The position numbers were made by a program, and so were the translations under genes. The notes below the pieces were generated by a model. It was not told the DNA's origin. It worked only from the letters and a program-made list of their open reading frames with translations, and ran no database searches. Shown in pieces: positions 11,589 to 22,997 of a DNA stretch of 64,000 nucleotides. Within the stretch, counting starts at the first letter, position 1. Every line of letters starts with the position of its first letter. This DNA comes from Montifringilla adamsi. Its lineage: Eukaryota > Chordata > Aves > Passeriformes > Passeridae. The stretch lies in NCBI GenBank assembly GCA_017590115.1, contig JAGGNK010006892.1:18092139-18156138 (forward strand), in the 5' to 3' direction.

Positions 11589-12206
11589 TGTGACAAACGC
11601 CAGTCACTTGTTTTTAAAATTTTTAAAAGTTTAATCATAATAAAATGGTTAAAACAATAGTAATATAATTAGAGTAAAATTTGAACAGTTGAGATTAAGA
11701 CAATATGAGACAATAAAAACAAAGGGATACAGACGTCTGGGTACCTTTTTCTGGGCAACACAAGCCTGAAAAAGGACACACGTTAACAGATGATTAACCC
11801 TTGAAAACAATCACCTGTTGCACATTCATACACCTCATACCTGATACATAAATTCCATTCAAACACAGGACTTTGTCTGGTAATCTTCAACATCTCCTCT
11901 TAATCCTAATGGCATCTTTTTGACTGAAAAAAGCGGGAAGAAGTTAGTTTTCTGCTGACAAGGAAGCAATAAATTCTCTTTCTCTGAAAGATTTAGGTGT
12001 CCCGTGGCTGCTATCTGGTGCGAGTCCTTTCTTTTAAAAAAGTATCTTACATAGCATAGTTTCTATTTTAGCATTATGTTATAACCTAAAACTATACTTA
12101 ACACACTACTTAAGAAAATTAATACAGCATAACTTTTTAACATAACACATAAAATATTCATTTTAATACTTGCAAAAAGCCAATCATAAAATACACATTT
12201 TTCACA
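11589..12206. mobile_element. Solo retroviral LTR, 618 bases, with 5-bp target duplication
   Basis: The element begins TGTGACAAACGCCAGTCACT, ends ACACATTTTTCACA, and is flanked on both sides by ATTTA (11584-11588 and 12207-12211). TG..CA termini with short inverted ends and a target duplication are the signature of a retroviral LTR. I recognise the AT-rich body as a common songbird ERV LTR, but the orientation is not settled. No internal retroviral sequence flanks it, so it is a solo LTR left by recombination. Confidence 0.85.
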
Positions 12207-12211
12207 ATTTA

Positions 12212-12925
12212 CTTGCCAGAAGAATAAGACATCTTCCTTAGCATTGTACATTTTGTTCCCAGACCTAAATTAACTTCCTGGCATTTCAAGACTGTGTACC
12301 CCCCCCTAGGTCTGGCCCTTGATGATCCAAAGTGTAATCCAAATACTGTGTTTGATCTCAGCCTCCTACTCTGTACACAGCAGCCCCACTTCCTCCTTTT
12401 TAAATTTTATTTCTATTTATACAGTTAACAGACCTTTCCGCATCCATCTTCACAGATCTTTGCAAGGTCTAACGCAGCTTGACTTTTGGCATTTGATGCT
12501 ATATTCCTACAGTTTTTGACCTTCAAAACATAGCTGCATAGACTGACTGACCTCTTTATCTGTTCCCACAGAGTGTTTACACCTAGCATCCTTCCTTGAA
12601 CAGTCAATTATCCAGGTAACTCTGGAGAATGTCCTTGTTAGTCTTCCCTTTGTTTAGCACACAAATTCCAGAAGGATTTTCTACCTCTGATGTAAAATCT
12701 CATACACGCTCACATGCAACCCCAGAGCTTGTTGAATTGATTAACTCCAGTCACTACTTTTCTTAAATTTATGTTTTCCCTGTGGAAAAGCAAATAAACA
12801 AACAAAGCCCAGAAAGATATTTTTTAACCTCTTCCCCATTCTACTGAAATGCTATCAACACTCTGGTCCAATTTTTTTTTTTATTGTAAATAGTTCTTCT
12901 GTAGTATGTTCACTACCAAAACTAC
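12212..12925. other. Non-coding sequence between LTR and CR1
   Basis: It contains AT-rich tracts and a T run near 12872, with no gene or clear repeat. Confidence 0.45.
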
Positions 12926-13450
12926 ATCCCAAATACATGCTCTTTTTCTTGTGAAGATACACAGGTGTAATACCACATCCCTTATTCTTGAGTTTGCAAC
13001 TCTGACTCACATGGAGCTGTTTCCCACCATGACCCCCAGATCCCTTTCTGCAGGGCTGCTTTCCAGCCACTCCTGCCCCAGTTTTTACTTGTGTCTGGCA
13101 TTACTTTGTCCCAGATGCACAATCTGGTATTTGGACTTGTTAAATTTCATGCTACAAATCACAGCCCAGTGTTCCAATCTCTGTAGATCCCCCTCCGCAA
13201 AGCTCCCTGCTCCTCAAAAAGCCAAAAGCACCTCCCAGTTTGGTATCACCAGCAAACTGAGTAAAGGTGCACTGCACTCCTGCATCCAGATCATTGGGAA
13301 GTACAGGAACAGGACTGGCCCTGGAACTGATCCCTGAGGAGCACTGCTGGGGACCGGTCACCAGCTGGATGTAGCCCCCTTCACTTTACAACCCTTTGAG
13401 CTCTGCCCTTCAGCCAGTCCTTCACGCAGGACAGACTGGTTTTACATGCC
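12926..13450 (-). mobile_element. CR1 LINE, internal portion
   Basis: The sequence follows the reverse strand of a CR1 ORF2 segment. Recognisable pieces include GACCCCCAGATCCCTTTCTG, CCAGATGCACAATCTGG, CAGTTTGGTATCACCAGCAA and GGACTGGCCCTGGAACTGAT. The left edge is estimated. The frame is broken and the copy inactive. Confidence 0.88.
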
Positions 13451-13526
13451 ATGTTCTCCCATACTCAGATCTTGTTTCTGTGGTCCTCTTACATTGCTCA
13501 CATACACCCTCTGCACCCTCTTCACA

Positions 13527-13622
13527 GAACGGGTCAGGCTGGAAGGGACCACAGTGGAGCATCGGGTCCAGCCTCTCTGCTCAAGCAGGGTCTTCCTAAA
13601 CCACATGGCACCGTATTGCAAC
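13527..13622 (-). mobile_element. CR1 LINE, 3'-end fragment
   Basis: CACAGAACGGGTCAGGCTGG, then AAGGGACCACAGTGGAGCAT and CTCAAGCAGGGTCTTCC, is a reversed CR1 3' end of the same subtype as the copy at 50.7 kb. It is separate from the CR1 piece just to its left. Confidence 0.8.
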
Positions 13623-14029
13623 CAAAAAGCTTGAATAATCTCCAGCAAGAATATTTTTTCTGCTGCTTCTCTTTACATTCCCCAGCTTAGTCCTTGCAGT
13701 AATAGAGAGGGTTTGTTATTTCTGCCTTCCTACCTGCATTAGACACAGTCCTTTCTTTAGCAGGCCAAATTGTGGCAGTAGGGTCCATGTGCATCCTCTG
13801 TACGACAGGAACTAGTGGCCTTGCATCATTTCCAGTCTCTCTTGATAACCCAGGCAAGCCGTGATAGCCACAGTCTTAACTCTCCCTCTGCCACTGGTCT
13901 AGGCTGTGGTTTCTGGGCACATGAGCAAGGTCCGCGGGAAAAAAACAGGCAAGCCACGCCACAAGTAAGCAGGCTGTGCCTGTGACCACCGCCGCTAAGC
14001 ACGGTGTGAACGATTAGCCGGGACCATGC
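13623..14029. other. Non-coding sequence left of CpG island 2
   Basis: No gene or repeat is recognised. CpG dinucleotides become frequent from about 13930. Confidence 0.45.
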
Positions 14030-14420
14030 TGTGATCCAACGGCGTCTTCACACCTTGAATCCCCAGGAACTGGAGAGGGAAGAGCAGCCTCTCGCCCGGG
14101 CCCATCCCGGCCCATCCCGGACCCGCAGCAGAGGCGCGGCGGCGGGCCCGGGCCCAGGCGCCGTCCTGCGGCGCCCCCTTGCGGGCGGCGGGGGCGTTGC
14201 CACTCCCGTTCCCGGCCCGCGGCGGGACCGGCGGAGCCGCCTCCAGCCCCCGCCCAGCTCCCGGGATCGGCGGCTGCTCCGCGGCGCTCCAACCTCAGCT
14301 CACTGTGCGTGTTGCTGGGGCTTCACCCTGTCACCCGCCGGGCCACACGCCCGGTGTCCGCACCCCTGAGGCCCCCAGGACAGGGGGCTCCTGTCACAGC
14401 AGTTGCTGCCGCCTTTAAGG
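14030..14420. promoter_or_regulatory. CpG island 2, unassigned
   Basis: This is a compact CpG-dense block, densest at 14090-14300, with several GC boxes. It includes a full-consensus CTCF-like motif. No TATA box or convincing exon can be assigned on either strand. Open frames across it are compositional. It may be an alternative upstream promoter of the gene served by CpG island 1, a lncRNA promoter, an insulator or enhancer, or a GC-rich repeat. Confidence 0.6.
14171..14184 (-). promoter_or_regulatory. Full-consensus CTCF-like core motif
   Basis: Read on the minus strand, this is CCGCAAGGGGGCGC. It fits every position of the CTCF core as I know it (CC-A/G-C-N-AGGGGGCGC). It sits inside CpG island 2. 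Occupancy is unknown and depends on methylation. Confidence 0.55.
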
Positions 14421-15305
14421 ACAGACTCTTGCTTCCCCGCCTTGAGCTCCCACCACCAAACCTTCCTTTCTCCGAGATGGAACCAAGCCACAAAGACATT
14501 TGGGCACCTAAACCCTCTGGTTTCAGTAGGATCTTGGTACCTAAATACATGTGTAGGTCTTAATTTCTTTCACGTTCTCCAGGCAACGTGGGATTTCCCA
14601 CTGAGCTAATGGAGAAACTCCCCAACAAACCCCCTACAAACTCTCCTTTATTGACATAAAAATAAAGCAAAAACCCCGACCGTGTAGCTGTGGAGCATCT
14701 GTGTTCCATAGAGGTGGTGATTGTGTTTCTTCACCAGAAATTACTTTGTACCCGTGACACAAAAGGGAAAACATGTAAGGGGAAAACCATTTCCACCCAA
14801 AGACTGTGCTGTAGTGGGGCTGGGTGGTTTGGCCGGCTTGAATAAGATGGATGCAATTTGCAAAGTGCTGGTGGGGCTAATGCAGTCTCCCAAGTCTTGG
14901 GCAGGTCAGATGCTGAGCAGGGTGATGGCTGAGCCCTCCTGACACCTCCAGTGGGGAAAACACGGTGGGGCACTGGCTCAAATCAAATTATCCTGATGCT
15001 GGTTATTACTGCCATGAGAGCAGCCTTCCTGGATGTAGCCTGGGAGAAATGCTCCTGAGGGAAAAGCATCCCTCCTCCTTATTTAAAGGTTCCCATAGTG
15101 CCCGCAAAAGAACCCATTACTGCAGCTTTTACTTGAACCTGCTTAATTATACCAAAAATGCCCAGACTTTGACCCTCCTCCATTTGACATGTCCATCATC
15201 TCCCCCACAAAAATTGCACAACCTCTAAAAATATCCTTTTGGTCTCCCCATTTTTTCATGAAGAGCGGGGTCATCGTCATCCACAGCTCCTGTTCTTGCT
15301 GACAC
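14421..15305. other. Non-coding sequence between CpG island 2 and an LTR
   Basis: Nothing recognisable apart from short chance reading frames. Confidence 0.45.
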
Positions 15306-15310
15306 ACAAG

Positions 15311-15752
15311 TGTCCTGTTTCCATCCAGGACAGAGTTAATTTTTGCAGTAGTTGTGAGGAGGGGAGGCCTGGAGTGGTGTGGACATGGCTTGGAAGTTAT
15401 TCTGTACCACCTCATGTCAGTTGCTGGTGCCAGGGGTAAGGGACTTTCTGGCTTCCGAGGAGAAGGGCTTTCTTTTCCAGTGAGGAGAAGGTGAGCTGTG
15501 CTGGGGAAGAGCTGGTCTGTATTTGTTGGGGCTTTCTGCATAAATAGTTTCTTTGTCTTGTAACTTTTATTATTAATATTGTTGCTGTTACTGTTTGTTT
15601 TCTTATCTCATTACCCTTTCCAGTAAATTGTTTTTATCCCAATCCATGTTCTTTTCTTTTTGTGCTTCCAGCTGGAGAGGGAGGGATTATGTGTTTTTTT
15701 TTTTTTTTTCTAATGGGACTACTAAATTGAAGAACACCATTCCTAAACCACA
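15311..15752 (+). mobile_element. Solo ERVL-type LTR, 442 bases, with 5-bp target duplication
   Basis: It begins TGTCCTGTTTCCATCCAGGA followed by CAGAGTTAATTTTTG, the start of avian ERVL-class LTRs. It ends with ACACCATTCCTAAACCACA. It carries the AT-rich R region with CTTTTATTATTAATATTG and a decayed poly(A) signal (CAGTAAATTG). ACAAG flanks both sides (15306-15310 and 15753-15757). A T run interrupts the 3' part near 15695-15709. It has no internal coding sequence. Confidence 0.9.
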
Positions 15753-15757
15753 ACAAG

Positions 15758-16973
15758 ACATTGGTTGGGTAAATGGGTAAACCCATTACTTGGATTTACA
15801 AATTTGCCTTCTGTTCCTGGCTACCACATCTTTGTTCCTCTGAGCTAGTGGCTCTTTTCCCTTTTTTTTTTTTTTTCTTTTTGCCAGTATTCCCCAATCT
15901 GGACCCTGCTGTCCTTCAGAAAACTCTTTCAATTTCCTTCAGAAATAGATCCTTCCAGGTCCATGGTCTGGCCTAGTTCTCACAAAGAACTTCAGATCAG
16001 ATCCTCTCCTTCAGGTGCCTTGTTTAGGCTTTTCCATTCTTTCAAACACAGCATTTCTGCTTCTGTATTCAATAACCCTGCCACAATGAGACAGTTCAGG
16101 CCTGTATCTTTTCTGCTTTAGAATCTCACAGCCCCTCTGGTGCAGGACAGCCTGGTGAAGCCTGGGTGCAGCCTGAAACCATCGTCTCCCAAGCTAGCAT
16201 CTTTGAGATTGCTTCCTTCTGTTCTGTTCCTTCCCTCAAGCTGCACCATACCAAGACAGTGAGAAGCAGTTGTGAACATCTTTCCCAGACAGGAATGCGT
16301 TTCCAGTATCTCTCCTCAATAACCTTCCAGCAAAATCTGTGCCTTGTGTTTGCTTATAGGTTTTCCCCAGCCCCTGTTCTTTGTCTCCCTCTCCTGCTCT
16401 GAAATGGTTGCCTACAACCAGGAATTCATGAAGGAACGTTTTATGAGTCTTCAAGGAGAAAGGGCTGCCCTTGCAGGAAACTTGAAGATGTCAATGAAAA
16501 TGCAGCAGGGAATTATGTGCCTCTGGTGATTCCTGTTTAAGCTTGCCTAATGTGGTCCATTCCTCTTTGGGCATTCTTAGTCGTTTACTACCCTCTCCTA
16601 AGTTTGTAATATGGCTTTATTTTAATGCACATACCTTGCATGCAATTCTCTAAGACCTCATGGGTTTTGGTTGCTGTCTATGCTTTTTTTCCAGAGGAGT
16701 TAATTATGTTCCCCCCCAGTTGTGGTGCCATCTAGAAATTCCCCAGACTTTCCCTCCCACTGGTAGCCTTTAATACATTTCTCCAGAACAACATATCATC
16801 CTCCAGTCTCTCAGTAAAAAAACACATGTGTTTGAGGCAAAACATCTGAGTGGCAAAACCAGAGGCACCTCTGATCTTTGCCCTGTGCTCTCAGACCCTT
16901 GCTGTCTCTAAGTGTAGCAGCTTGGTGTTTGCTGTCTCCAACTTCCCCCGCCGTGTTTTGTTTCTCAGGTTAT
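15758..16973. other. Non-coding sequence, no gene recognised
   Basis: Unique-looking sequence with a T-rich run near 15859-15880. No exon or repeat is identified. Confidence 0.45.
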
Positions 16974-17160
16974 GGCAGAGTTAAATTCAGACAGAAAATA
17001 CCTAATCACCTTATGCAATGTTTTTACCCCAAACAAGCCTGGTTCTCCTGGTATTTGCAAGCCAGGGACTGGCAGAGTTAAATTCAGACAGAAAATACAT
17101 AATCACCTAATGTTTTTACCCCAAACAAGCCTGGTTCTCCTGGTATTTGCAAGCCAGGGA
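16974..17160. repeat. Tandem duplication of a segment of about 97 bases
   Basis: GGCAGAGTTAAATTCAGACA starts both copies (16974 and 17071), and both end TATTTGCAAGCCAGGGA. Apart from isolated substitutions, the second copy mainly lacks about 7 bases in the middle (TTATGCAATG against TAATG). High identity suggests a recent duplication. Confidence 0.95.
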
Positions 17161-20100
17161 AGTGTTATGTGAAAACTTGTCTTCATCACTGGGAAAGCCC
17201 AGGCCCACCGCTTGGCCCAGGGCCTTGACCTTGAGCAGGGTTCAGAGAGCCTGACAGGACCATTGCTCTGTCTGTCATTCTGTGGCACTCGCTCACCGTG
17301 GAGCCACTGCGTTCCTGCCCAGTGACACGATGGCTGTGGCTGTCCTGGGACTGCTGAAGCACATCAGATCACTGCCCAGCAGTGACTGTGTGCAGCACAG
17401 ACAGGACGGGCACCGCGCTCCCAACCTTCCCAGTCACTCAGTGAGGGGTGATGGAGAATTGCTGGTAGAAATCATGAGTGGGTCCCACTGCCTGGGGAGG
17501 AGATGGGTGTTCGCTGTGACACCCTTTCCTCAGAGGTAATCAGTTGACTCCTGGTAAAATTAGTGTTATCAGAAATGGTAGCAATTTTCCTTGAAGACAA
17601 AAGGAACGGTTTGACTCTTTGTCCCTGAGGAATGAGATATATGACAAACTGCCCTGGAAGAGGGAGCACAGTGGGAAAGCAAGTCTGGGAGATCCAGCTG
17701 AGAGTGCTCTGGTTCTGGAGTGCCACATCACAAAAATCAAAACAAGTCTGCATCATTATAGGAGCATTAATAGTCACAGAGATATGCCTTTTGCCCTTCA
17801 AGGGAGAGAGCCAGGCCAGGAGCACTGGAGCTATTAATTGAGTCACAGAGCACTCATTTGTACATTTAAATGGTAGAAAGCTAAATATGTTCTGTAATCA
17901 GTCCTAGCAAAGGACACTGACTGGGACATCCAGCCACTCTGGGCTGCCTGGCACAGCTCTGCAAGCACAGCTCTTTCTGTCTGGCTCTTACCAGGCTCCC
18001 TTAAAGAGGGCAGTTCCTCACGCCTTTTTCTTCCTCAAGCCAAAGGTAATAGCAAGTAAGAATTGAAATGGCTGTAACACATAGCTTCCAGCATAAATAA
18101 ACAACCTCACTGATTTAAAATGTCCTATTGATTTTCGAGGTGTATGTGTTGGCACTTGTAGAAGTGGCATAAAAATATCTGCACCCTGGGCAAATCTATC
18201 CTCTGGCTCTGCCTAGAACTACCTCAGCCAACCAAGTGTAGCCCTTACAGCAGGACTTCAAGCATTCCTTCAGTTTTTCCCCCTGAATGAGATTTGCTTC
18301 CCATTTTTTCAGTCTGTATTATGCAGCTTCCAGGTGTTGCTTGAGGAAGATGAGACACATGTTTCTTCTGTAAACCTTTCTCTCTGGCAGGACAAGCATA
18401 TTGCAGCTGTCTTCTGTTATTGTCACTTTGCTTTAGCCCAAGTGCTCCAGCTGGTGTCCAACCAGCTTGATGTGCTGGCACAGTCTCTACTACTGTGTTT
18501 TCCCAGGTCTTAGTGTATGAGATGCAGAATTAAGGGGTCTTGTTTCCAGTTCTTAGGCCAAATGCAGCATCATCTTTACCAGCACTATGCCGGATGGCTG
18601 TTTGCTTGAGATGCTCTTGCAAAGATCTGTGAGGGCTGTCTCTATCCCTCTTCACAGTAAGAAACGATGGTTGGTTGGCCTGTTGAAACCTCTGAGCTGC
18701 CTTATTAAAATTAGTACTGGTTGGAGACAAGAATATCTCTCAATCAGAATGCAAAAAAATATGTGCTGTCTTTTTACAGCCTTACCAGGGACCTGCTGAT
18801 GATGAAGTGTAGAAAAATATCTGGCATCAAGTATGTCCTAAAGAAAACATTCCCTTTGCATGTAATGAAATCACTCCCTTCCAACACAGGAATCCTTTAA
18901 AATCTCTCCATCAGAGAGTTCTGATCTCTCCCTTCTTTCAGTCTCCTCTTTCTTTGGTGCCCATCCTTTCTGCTGAAAATCAGCATGTAGGATTTCCCAA
19001 ATAACAAAGAGGCTCTGTTTCCTGCACATACACATTCTGAATGTAACAAGTTTACACTCACTTTAGTACTTACCTGAGTTTCCATTTCACACCCTGCCTG
19101 TTAAAGATCAGTTTGTGTAGTGTCTAGGGCTTACTGCATGTCTTGTCTTATCTATAGTGTTGCTATTATGGTGTTGATACAACTGATTTTAGCACCACAC
19201 CACTCTGGGCATCTGTATCCTATTTTAAATAAACAAATATCCAGTTTGGTTTGGGGCTGATCACCCTTGTGTGCTCTGCACCTACTGGCAACCTCTGTCA
19301 ATGCTGCAAAATGTTGGAGCTGCTGCAGGTTTTGCATCTCCTTCCAAATGACAGACATCATCTCTGTTTGTGGTGTCTGCCACAGAGCCTGCAGGTCCTT
19401 GTGCTGTGTCCTTCTCCTGAATGGCTTCCCTTTTTCACTGGGGGTATTTTCCATTTGATTTCACATGTGGTACCAAGTACTGTGCAGTAAGCACTCAGGA
19501 CTAAGGCAGCTGACAGAGGCTATTGAGCACTGTGGTGCAGGAACCTCACTACAGCTCTGCAGCATGTCCTAAGTAGCTCTGGCAAACCCTCCAAAACACT
19601 GTTATTGCTGAGGAACGCCTAATCACGAGCCTTCTCTTGTTATTATTCTCTGTGTGTTCCTGGGATTCCTCCTCCCTTTGCAGTAATACCATCTTTGCTC
19701 CCTCCTGCCACAGGGTGCTGGAGTATGGGCTTTGATTTATTGGCTAGTGAAGAAGGGGGCTTGCTGGGATTTTTCCCAGAAAGCACAGCACTTCCTCAGG
19801 CTAGTTTGCTAAAAGCTGGGTAGAAGCACGCTGTGGAGACCAGAGCAGATGGGCAGCTTTTATTTAAACAAGAAAATGTCTGTGGTGACAGGAGGGGAAA
19901 AAAACTTGGGAAGAGAATGAGAGAGTTCTCTGAATGTTCTCTGCAGGAATCCAGCATTAACAATGGCACTGAGGTCTGGGTCCTCCCACTGCCAGATGCT
20001 GAATTTATTTCAAGGCTGGGGATGATTAGACCAAATGGAAAATAAGATTCAAGCAGTCTAGCCAAGGATCAGGCTGACAAACTCTCAGAACAGCTCTGCT

Positions 20101-22974
20101 CTGTATTTGGTGGGCCAAGAGCTGAAAATATGTTTTCCTTCAAGCTGATGACTTCGAAAATGCAAAAGTCTAGAATGCTGAAGCTGGCAACTTGAATTAA
20201 TATTTCATAAGATACTGGTTTTGGTTTTTGGGGTTTTTTTGTACAAGATTGATTCTATTGACAAAGCTTTCATAGCCCTGCACATCCCAGCACAGCAGAG
20301 AGAATTCACCAGCAGGTTTCATGATTAAATGTTACAGGAATTATTTTTATTTTTTGTGAGAGAGATTGCTGGATGTCAGAGAGGCTGTAGCTTGACACTG
20401 ATTTGATGCCAGGGAAAGCAATTACAGCAAATACACAAACCAAGAACTCCAAGAAGCAGCAGGCGACATTGCAGGGTCCAGTAGTCCCCTAGGAAACATC
20501 AACCATGTTATTACTTGATGCCAACAGTTAAAGAAATATCAGCAATAACCTGCACTGCAGCAGCTTTTCCAAACAAGCTAAAAACAGTCTGTACGAAGTA
20601 AGGCAAAATCAAACAGTTTTGTATGCATCTGGTGCAGCAGTAGCTGCTTATTCCAATGGCTGAGGTAATAAAGGACACAAGGGCCATTAGACACACATCT
20701 GACTCTTGGGAGAAGAGACAGTAAGTCACTGGAATAGAGAGATTTCACACTGAGAGAGTACAGTCTGTTTCAGGACTACGATAGGAACAGATACTCCTGA
20801 GAAGATGTACAAATCTCTTCTGGCTCAGCACACACCCTGCCCTGTTGGCAGGCAATTTTATGTACCAAAGAGGTCCACACAGCCAGAGTCAGTATCCAGG
20901 ACACCAGCATGGTTTGAGATGCTGTCCACACAGGAGGACATCTGTTGAGTTAAAACCTTTTAAATAGTGCTGCTGAGCTGTAATTTAAGTGAAGAACTAG
21001 TTGTGACAGAGGCTTAATGAGAATCCCCACTCAAGCTGAGAAGCTAAAGGCAAGCCATGGCTGGCCAGCAGGACTCATGCAGCTCCAGTTCCTGCAGAAG
21101 AGCTGCCTTACAGCACACAGCCCCATTCAGAGCTGCAATATGCAGTTTTGTTCTCACAAGACTTAAATCACCGACACCAGTGCAAACAGACATGCCCAAC
21201 AGTTTCAGTGACATTCAGCTTCTCCTCTCTGCTCCTGCCTCCACTTCTTATGTGGACAACTTGGTAAAATTAGGGGAACTATCCTTTCTTTGTAGGCTAT
21301 TTGCTGTGGAAGCCTATCTGATATTCCTCAAAATTAACTCTGCAAAATAAAGCTCAGGAAATGTGATGGGCCATAGCATGGTCCCCAACTTAGAGATCAG
21401 GAAAAGCTGGAACACAATCTTTAGCTAGGCTGGCAGCCAGGCATGCACTTGGCCAGGTAAACTTGGTGCCAAGAACATGCTAAAATGAATGGTATTTTGT
21501 GGGTATCACTCCCTCATGTCTGAGCTGCTTTCCAGACACCCACCAGCTGCATTTGAAGGTGCAAGCTCAGATATTTATTCTTTGAAACTTCTTTTGCATC
21601 TAAGACATTTGGAAGGACAATTAGCCACCCACTGTAATATTCACAAGCATGACCTTCACCACATTGTAGTGCATGGCTTTATTGTCTGGATGCTTTGTGA
21701 TCATCTGACCAAAGTGCTGTGACTGTTTCAAAAAGCCAGACTCATCTGAATGCAAGCAGATGTGGATTCACAAGAGAAAGCTTCATTTCCATGTCCAGTA
21801 CTCCCCCGGCAAGAGCCAGCTGAGGACATCTACAGAGCATCACCATGGAGCTGAACTCTTATCTGGGTGTGACCAACTTATTGGGAAAAAAAAAAAAAGA
21901 TATCCCAAAATGGTTGGCACCTGGGAATCTTTGAACTGTGGTACTTTGACTGAAGTACAGAAAAGGAAGTGATGGTGGGCATAGGAGGAATTATGTTACA
22001 AGATGGTTGTTAGCTCTGTTTAAAGGTCACCTCTTTTCTGCCAGCAAAATGTGCCAATGCTGTGACATTGAAAGAGATCTTCCACTGAGAAAGAAGGATA
22101 TGGTGAGGCTGGGCTGATGGGATATGCCTGAGGAATGCTGTTCCACAAAGAGAAAAAACATCACCACAGGCTTCTGTGTAGCTCTCACAGCTGACCATGA
22201 GCAGTTCTTCCTGTCAGGTTGTCCCAGCTTGCTCTCACAGGGAGTGCAGTGAATCCAGATGTGAGGGATGAGGCAATTAGCTTGTGGTCCTGTCAGCCCA
22301 GGGGAAGACTCTTGCCACAGCAGGTGCCCTCTCAAGAAGCCCATTGCCTGAAGCCAGAGGCTGGCTGATTGCAGAACTGACTTCTGGCTTATTAGGAGTG
22401 TGTTACCAGCCACAGATCAAAAGTTGGCTGAAACCTGCTCAGCAAAGCAGGCTGATGAAACACGATCAAAGGAGCTCTGCCCTTCAGGATACCGAATGAG
22501 TCTCAGCTGGGAATGCAGACAAAAGTTCACCTATTTTCCTGGAGAGCTGACAAAGACATACTTTCTGCTCATCCAAGAACTGTGCAGGCTGAAACATTCC
22601 CTTGTCCTTGTCAAAGAAGAGGAGCTGACTTGTTTCACCTGACCAGCAAATAATACTTTTTCATGTCTGACTGGTATCACACAGTTCTGGGCCAGTCACA
22701 CTTCATGGGGTTTATCCTAATACTGGTTTTAATCCCTTAAAGTCCATCTTTGGACTGCCAGAAGAGAGCTGACTTTCCCCAAAGGCTGCAGCTTTAGCCA
22801 GCTTACTTGGAGACCTTCCTATTCACAGAGTGCTTTGCATCAGTGATGAAGACTATGAGGATCTGTCTAGCAGGAGCTGGTCACACACACAAGGTATTAT
22901 GGACTTACTGTGTCCTACTGTGACTGTGTCCTTTCTTACCTGCACATTTATTCCAGTTTATCACAAATTTGTGC
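17161..22974. other. Non-coding sequence, no gene recognised
   Basis: Nearly 6 kb of unique-looking intergenic DNA. Scattered open frames of 60-130 codons overlap one another on opposite strands and resemble nothing known. No repeat family is clear, and an A run lies near 21887. Confidence 0.4.
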
Positions 22975-22997
22975 TATATATATATATATATATATAT
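22975..22997. repeat. (TA)n microsatellite, about 11 units
   Basis: Uninterrupted TA dinucleotides. Likely to be length-polymorphic. Confidence 0.97.
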
